From assembly GCA_038238015.1 (NCBI GenBank), contig JBBRYA010000086.1, forward strand, positions 1-11,971: a stretch of DNA of 11,971 nucleotides, in the 5' to 3' direction. The DNA comes from DASQFQ01 sp038238015 (GTDB taxonomy: Bacteria > Actinomycetota > Thermoleophilia > Solirubrobacterales > Solirubrobacteraceae). The notes under the pieces are model-generated. The model was not told the origin of the DNA and ran no database searches. It saw only the letters and a program-made list of their open reading frames with translations. The position numbers were made by a program, and so were the translations under genes. This document shows positions 8,635 through 11,971 of the stretch, piece after piece; the stretch's first letter is position 1; the number at the start of each line of letters is the position of its first letter.

Positions 8635-10227
8635 ATGCTGGAGCTGGGCGATCTGATCAAGGACCTCGACCTCCGCCTGGTGGCAGGGGAGGGCGGGTTG
8701 TCGAACCCGGTCCGCTGGGTGCATATCTCAGAGATCGAGGATCCGACGCCGTGGCTGTCGGGCGGCGAGCTGCTGCTCACGACGGGCATGGCGCTCGGCG
8801 AGCCCGCCGACCAGCGTGCGTTCATCGGCCGGCTGGCGGGCCACGGGCTCGCCGGACTGGGCCTTGGCCTCGGGTTCGCCCACGACACGGTGCCGCCGGC
8901 GCTGCGCGAGGCCGCCGAGGAACACTCCTTCCCGCTGCTGGAGGTGCCCTACGACGTGCCGTTCATCGCCGTCACCGAGAAGGCGGCCACGCACATCGTC
9001 AACGAGCACTACGCCGTGCTCCAGCATGCGCTCTCGGCGCACGAGCGCCTCCAGCGGGTCGTGCTCTCCGAGCGCGGCCTCGACGGGGTCGTGGAGGCGC
9101 TGGCGGCGCTGATCTCCGGGCCGGCGCTGATCTTCGACGCCCGCGGGAACGAGCTGGCGCGCTGCACCCACCGCAAGGCGCTCGGGGAGGAGGCGGCGCA
9201 GGAGCTCGCCGGGGAGCTGCGCGGCCGGATCGACGACGGCGCTCGCCGCGGCTACGCCCCCGGCGGCGAGCTCGACGGTCGCGCGCTGGCTCTGCCGGTC
9301 GTGCGCATCCCCTCAGCCGACGGCGAGCCCGCCGCCCCGCACGCCTGGCTCGTCGGCGCCAAGGACAGCGGCCCGCTGGGCGAGCTCGATCGCCTCACGC
9401 TGCATCAGGCGGTCACGGTCGTCGCGCTCGAGCTGCTGCGCCGGCGAGTCGCCGAGGACACCGAGCGCCGGCTCGCCGGCGACGTGCTGACCGCGATGGC
9501 CTCGGGCGAGCTCACGGGGGCCGAGCTGTCGCGCCGCCTGCAGCCCTTCGGGCTCAACGGGCACGTCGGCGTGCTCGTGCTCGAGCCGTCGCGCGGCGTC
9601 CGCGGCGAGGTCGAGCAGGCACTGAGCGCCGCGGTGCGCGAGGAGGCGCGCGGCGGGCTGGCGGCGGCGACCGGCCAGTTCTCGTGCGCGCTGCTCTCCC
9701 AGCCGCGCGGCGAGGACGCCGAGGGCTTCGAGCTCGCCGAGCGCGTGCGCGCCCACGTGGCCCGCGCGGTCGGCCAGGACATGGCCGCCGGCGCCGGGCG
9801 CGCCGCGCCGCCCGGCGAGCTGCGCCGCTCCTTCCACGAGGCCCGCTGCGCGCTGGAGGCGCGCGCGCTGTCGGGCGGCGACAAGGAGGCCAGCACCCCG
9901 CTGCTGGCCACCTACCGCGACCTCGGGTCCTTCCAGCTCCTGCTCTCGCTCCAGGACGACGACGCCCTGCGGCTGTTCTGCGACTCGATCCTCTCGCCCA
10001 TCGAGGAGGGCGAGGGCGCCTACGGCGGCGAGCTGATGCGCTCGCTGGAGGCGTTCATCGAGAGCAACGGGCAGTGGGAGAAGGCCGCGCGCCAGCTCTT
10101 CTGCCACCGCCACACGCTGCGCTACCGGATCCGCCGCGTCGAGGAGCTGACGGGGCGCTCGCTGGACTCCGCGCGCGACCGCATCGACTTCTGGCTCGCC
10201 TTGCGAGGCCGCGAGCTCATCGACTAG
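8635..10227 (+). CDS. PucR-family transcriptional regulator (AdeR-like by context)
   Basis: This 530-residue protein has the PucR architecture. An N-terminal PucR domain lies at about residues 5-125 (VRWVHISEIEDPTPWLSGGELLLTTG). A middle sensory/GGDEF-like (CdaR-type) region runs to about 410. A C-terminal PucR helix-turn-helix occupies about 480-507 (WEKAARQLFCHRHTLRYR-IRRVEELTG), followed by LDSARDRIDFWLAL. Members are often activators responding to a small metabolite. In Bacillus subtilis the PucR-type AdeR activates alanine dehydrogenase, and here the gene sits directly before ald. An amino acid or alanine sensor is thus more likely than purine control. ATG 8635 is close to the previous stop and lacks a well-spaced Shine-Dalgarno, which suggests translational coupling. 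Confidence 0.92.
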   Translation: MLELGDLIKDLDLRLVAGEGGLSNPVRWVHISEIEDPTPWLSGGELLLTTGMALGEPADQRAFIGRLAGHGLAGLGLGLGFAHDTVPPALREAAEEHSFPLLEVPYDVPFIAVTEKAATHIVNEHYAVLQHALSAHERLQRVVLSERGLDGVVEALAALISGPALIFDARGNELARCTHRKALGEEAAQELAGELRGRIDDGARRGYAPGGELDGRALALPVVRIPSADGEPAAPHAWLVGAKDSGPLGELDRLTLHQAVTVVALELLRRRVAEDTERRLAGDVLTAMASGELTGAELSRRLQPFGLNGHVGVLVLEPSRGVRGEVEQALSAAVREEARGGLAAATGQFSCALLSQPRGEDAEGFELAERVRAHVARAVGQDMAAGAGRAAPPGELRRSFHEARCALEARALSGGDKEASTPLLATYRDLGSFQLLLSLQDDDALRLFCDSILSPIEEGEGAYGGELMRSLEAFIESNGQWEKAARQLFCHRHTLRYRIRRVEELTGRSLDSARDRIDFWLALRGRELID

Positions 10228-10233
10228 AAAGGA
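10227..10233 (+). promoter_or_regulatory. ribosome binding site of ald
   Basis: GAAAGGA begins on the last base of the PucR stop codon and ends seven bases before GTG 10241. It supports the GTG start and independent initiation of ald within the operon. Confidence 0.7.
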
Positions 10234-10240
10234 CCCGCGA

Positions 10241-11371
10241 GTGAAGGTCGGCGTTCCCACCGAGATCAAGACGGACGAATACCGCGTGGCGCTCACGCCC
10301 GCGGGCGTGCGTGAGCTGACCGAGCACGGCCACGACGTGGTGATCCAGGCCGGCGCGGGGGTCGGCTCGGCGATCGAGGACTCCCAGTACGAGGCCCAGG
10401 GGGCGAGCATGCTCCCCGACGCCGCGGCCGTGTTCGGCGAGGCCGACATGATCGTCAAGGTGAAGGAGCCCCAGGCTCCCGAAGTGGCGATGCTCGAGTC
10501 GCGCCACACGCTCTTCACCTACCTGCACCTCGCGCCCGACCCCGAGCTGACGCGCGGCCTCGTCGAGTCGGGCGCCACCTGCGTCGCCTACGAAACGGTC
10601 GAGGACGACCGCGGGCGCCTGCCGCTGCTAGCGCCGATGAGCGAGGTGGCCGGGAAGATCGCCACGCAGGCCGGCGCCTTCATGCTCGAGAAGCCGCTCG
10701 GCGGCCGCGGGCTGCTGCTCGGGGGCGTCCCCGGAGTGGCGGCCGGCAAGGTGCTGGTGATCGGCGGCGGCGTCGTCGGCATGAACGCGGCGATCATCGC
10801 GCTCGGGATGCAGGCCGAGACCTACGTCTTCGACCGCAACATCGACCGCCTGCGCGATCTCGAGTCGATGCTCAACTGGCGCGCCTCGACGGTCTACGCC
10901 TCGACGCTCGCGATCGAGGAGCATCTCCCCGAGGCCGACCTCGTGATCGGCGCCGTGCTCGTGCACGGCGCCAGGGCCCCGCACGTGATCACACGGGCGC
11001 AGCTCGGGCTGATGCAGAAGCACGCGGTGCTCGTCGACGTCTCGATCGACCAGGGCGGCTGCTTTGAGACCTCGCGCCCCACGACGCACTCGGACCCGAC
11101 CTACGAGGTGGACGGCATCACGCACTACTGCGTGGCCAACATGCCCGGCGCGGTGCCGATCACCTCGACGTTCGCGCTGACCAACGCGACCATGCCCTAC
11201 GTCGTGGACCTGGCCGACAAGGGGGTCGCCCAGGCGGCGAAGGACAACCCGGGCCTCGCCCCAGGCGTGAACGTCGTCGGGGGCAAGGTCACCTACGCGC
11301 CCGTGGCCGAGGCGACCGGCCACGACTACACCCCGCTGTCCGACGCGCTGGGGGAGCACGCGGCGGCCTAA
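10241..11371 (+). CDS. ald: alanine dehydrogenase
   Basis: This 376-residue enzyme converts L-alanine and NAD+ reversibly to pyruvate, ammonia and NADH. It starts MKVGVPTEIKTDEYRVALTP, the family signature. R15 and K75 (substrate carboxylate and carbonyl), catalytic H96 (YLHLAPD) and D270 (VSIDQGG) fall at the numbers known for the Mycobacterium tuberculosis enzyme. The Rossmann loop GGGVVG is at 175-180. The length matches hexameric Ald, and no residue appears lost. It follows the PucR regulator by 13 bases and is probably in the operon beginning with the aminotransferase. The TAA stop is the loop of a perfect 7-bp inverted repeat. Confidence 0.97.
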   Translation: MKVGVPTEIKTDEYRVALTPAGVRELTEHGHDVVIQAGAGVGSAIEDSQYEAQGASMLPDAAAVFGEADMIVKVKEPQAPEVAMLESRHTLFTYLHLAPDPELTRGLVESGATCVAYETVEDDRGRLPLLAPMSEVAGKIATQAGAFMLEKPLGGRGLLLGGVPGVAAGKVLVIGGGVVGMNAAIIALGMQAETYVFDRNIDRLRDLESMLNWRASTVYASTLAIEEHLPEADLVIGAVLVHGARAPHVITRAQLGLMQKHAVLVDVSIDQGGCFETSRPTTHSDPTYEVDGITHYCVANMPGAVPITSTFALTNATMPYVVDLADKGVAQAAKDNPGLAPGVNVVGGKVTYAPVAEATGHDYTPLSDALGEHAAA

Positions 11372-11378
11372 GGCCGCC
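11362..11378 (+). terminator. inverted repeat over the ald stop codon
   Basis: GGCGGCC (11362-11368) and GGCCGCC (11372-11378) are perfect reverse complements, with the ald stop TAA as the three-base loop. No T-run follows. It is a possible U-less terminator separating ald from rpsL. Because it covers the -35 position of the rpsL promoter candidate, it could also be an operator. Confidence 0.45.
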
Positions 11379-11382
11379 CCGG

Positions 11383-11391
11383 TGCTACAGT
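11383..11391 (+). promoter_or_regulatory. extended -10 promoter candidate for rpsL
   Basis: TGCTACAGT has the extended -10 form TG-N-TAnnnT, with hexamer TACAGT at 11386-11391. The spacer to rpsL ATG 11402 is only ten bases, so transcription would start at or just before the ATG, giving a leaderless mRNA. No -35 match is visible. Confidence 0.45.
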
Positions 11392-11401
11392 TTCGCGCCG
11401 C

Positions 11402-11797
11402 ATGCCGACGACCTCACAGCTGGTCCGAAAGGGCCGCACGCCGACGAAGAAGAAGCTCGCGACCCCGGGTCTGAAGTCCGGCAAGGGCCGCAAGAAGCGC
11501 GTCGCCGCCCCGCAGCGGCGCGGCGTCTGCACGCGCGTCTACACGACCACCCCGAAGAAGCCGAACTCCGCGCTGCGCAAGGTCGCGCGCGTCCGGCTGA
11601 CCAACGGGATGGAGGTCACGGTCTACATCCCCGGCGAGGGCCACAACCTTCAGGAGCACTCCGTCGTGCTCGTCCGCGGCGGCCGCGTCAAGGACCTCCC
11701 GGGCGTCCGCTACAAGGTCGTCCGCGGGACGCTCGACGCCGCCGGCGTCTCGGACCGCAAGAAGGCCCGCTCGCAGTACGGCGTCAAGGCCAAGTAG
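11402..11797 (+). CDS. rpsL: 30S ribosomal protein S12
   Basis: This 131-residue S12 is the decoding-centre protein of the small subunit. Family blocks are VRKGR near the start, RRGVCTRVYTTTPKKPNSALRK, GEGHNLQEHS and GGRVKDLPGVRYK. Compared with the E. coli protein it carries about nine extra residues between 15 and 38, rich in Lys/Arg/Gly. The residues tied to streptomycin response, K52 and K97 (E. coli K43 and K88), and the usually modified aspartate D98 are the ordinary ones, so no resistance allele is seen. ATG 11402 has no Shine-Dalgarno, which fits leaderless translation. The stop TAG overlaps a GTG (TAGTG) at 11797. Confidence 0.98.
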   Translation: MPTTSQLVRKGRTPTKKKLATPGLKSGKGRKKRVAAPQRRGVCTRVYTTTPKKPNSALRKVARVRLTNGMEVTVYIPGEGHNLQEHSVVLVRGGRVKDLPGVRYKVVRGTLDAAGVSDRKKARSQYGVKAK

Positions 11798-11850
11798 TGC
11801 AACGGTCTCTCAACCCAATGTGCAGTTCGAGCGCAGCGAGAACGCAGTAG
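11797..11850 (+). other. 17-codon open frame filling the rpsL-rpsG gap
   Basis: GTG 11797 overlaps the rpsL stop, and the frame runs to TAG 11848-11850, which overlaps the rpsG GTG. The predicted peptide is MQRSLNPMCSSSAARTQ, with an internal ATG at 11818. Codons such as CAA, CCA, AGT and AGA are unusual for this genome. It may be a chance frame, a coupling cistron, or part of an S7 regulatory region. Confidence 0.2.
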
Positions 11851-11971
11851 TGCCGCGCCGCGCCGCCGCAGCGATCCGGCCGATCGAGCCCGACGCCATC
11901 CATCGCTCCAAGCTCGTCCAGCAGGTCATCAACAAGGTGATGCTCGACGGCAAGAAGTCGACCGCCGAGCG
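11850..11971 (+). CDS. rpsG: 30S ribosomal protein S7 (N-terminal part)
   Basis: The first 40 codons of S7 are present and the gene runs off the window. The protein nucleates assembly of the 30S head by binding the 3' domain of 16S rRNA. MPRRAAAAIRPIEPD followed by SKLVQQVINKVMLDGKKSTAE matches the conserved S7 start. GTG 11850 was chosen because the family begins MPRR. An in-frame GTG at 11820 would add ten residues (MQFERSENAV) and cannot be excluded. No convincing Shine-Dalgarno precedes 11850. Confidence 0.95.
   Translation, partial: MPRRAAAAIRPIEPDAIHRSKLVQQVINKVMLDGKKSTAE

Noticed and set aside
8635..10227. PucR protein as evidence for purine catabolism
   Set aside because: The PucR family regulates many pathways; adjacency to ald favours an AdeR-like role, and no purine genes are in the window.
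8751..10244. 497-codon plus-strand open frame inside the regulator gene
   Set aside because: An Arg/Ala-rich off-frame copy of the PucR gene, which itself has complete domains.
11402..11797. Streptomycin-resistance allele in rpsL
   Set aside because: The two key lysines (52 and 97 here) are the usual residues.

Overview
The window is uniformly very GC-rich with strong G/C preference at third codon positions. It reads as a chromosomal segment of a high-GC actinomycete. The RpoC tail and the enlarged S12 would fit a deep-branching lineage such as Thermoleophilia/Solirubrobacterales, but that placement is inference and needs a tree. I see no tRNA, rRNA, CRISPR array, insertion sequence or phage gene.

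Layout: (1) 1-1914, the 3' half of rpoC, coupled by a TAGTG overlap to a membrane-anchored metallophosphoesterase (1914-2753). A very strong hairpin sits at the start of the second gene. (2) 2737-3207, a small HAD-like phosphatase on the minus strand, overlapping the phosphoesterase tail to tail. (3) 3208-3344, a non-coding divergent region with hairpins and short repeats, then an EamA/NIPA-like multispan membrane protein (3345-4211, plus). (4) A tightly overlapped minus-strand operon read from 7151 down to 4208: alpha/beta hydrolase, M20 metallopeptidase/deacylase, and a PLP ammonia-lyase of the diaminopropionate ammonia-lyase/threonine dehydratase fold. (5) 7152-7241, a 90-bp divergent control region. 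(6) A plus-strand cluster: class III omega-aminotransferase (7242-8630), PucR-type regulator (8635-10227) and alanine dehydrogenase ald (10241-11371). (7) rpsL (11402-11797) and the start of rpsG (11850 onward).

How they may work together: the aminotransferase resembles enzymes that use pyruvate as amino acceptor and yield alanine. Ald would recycle alanine to pyruvate, ammonia and NADH, and a PucR/AdeR-like regulator lies between the two. The divergent operon looks like a second amino-compound degradation cassette (hydrolase, deacylase, ammonia-lyase). Both cassettes are thus predicted to release ammonia from amino compounds and they share one intergenic region. They lie between rpoC and rpsL, so the RNA polymerase genes and the str ribosomal genes are about 9.5 kb apart. 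Most individual genes belong to known families. The more unusual material is at the junctions: hairpins over gene ends, overlapping start/stop codons, possible leaderless promoters and an ambiguous rpsL-rpsG spacer.
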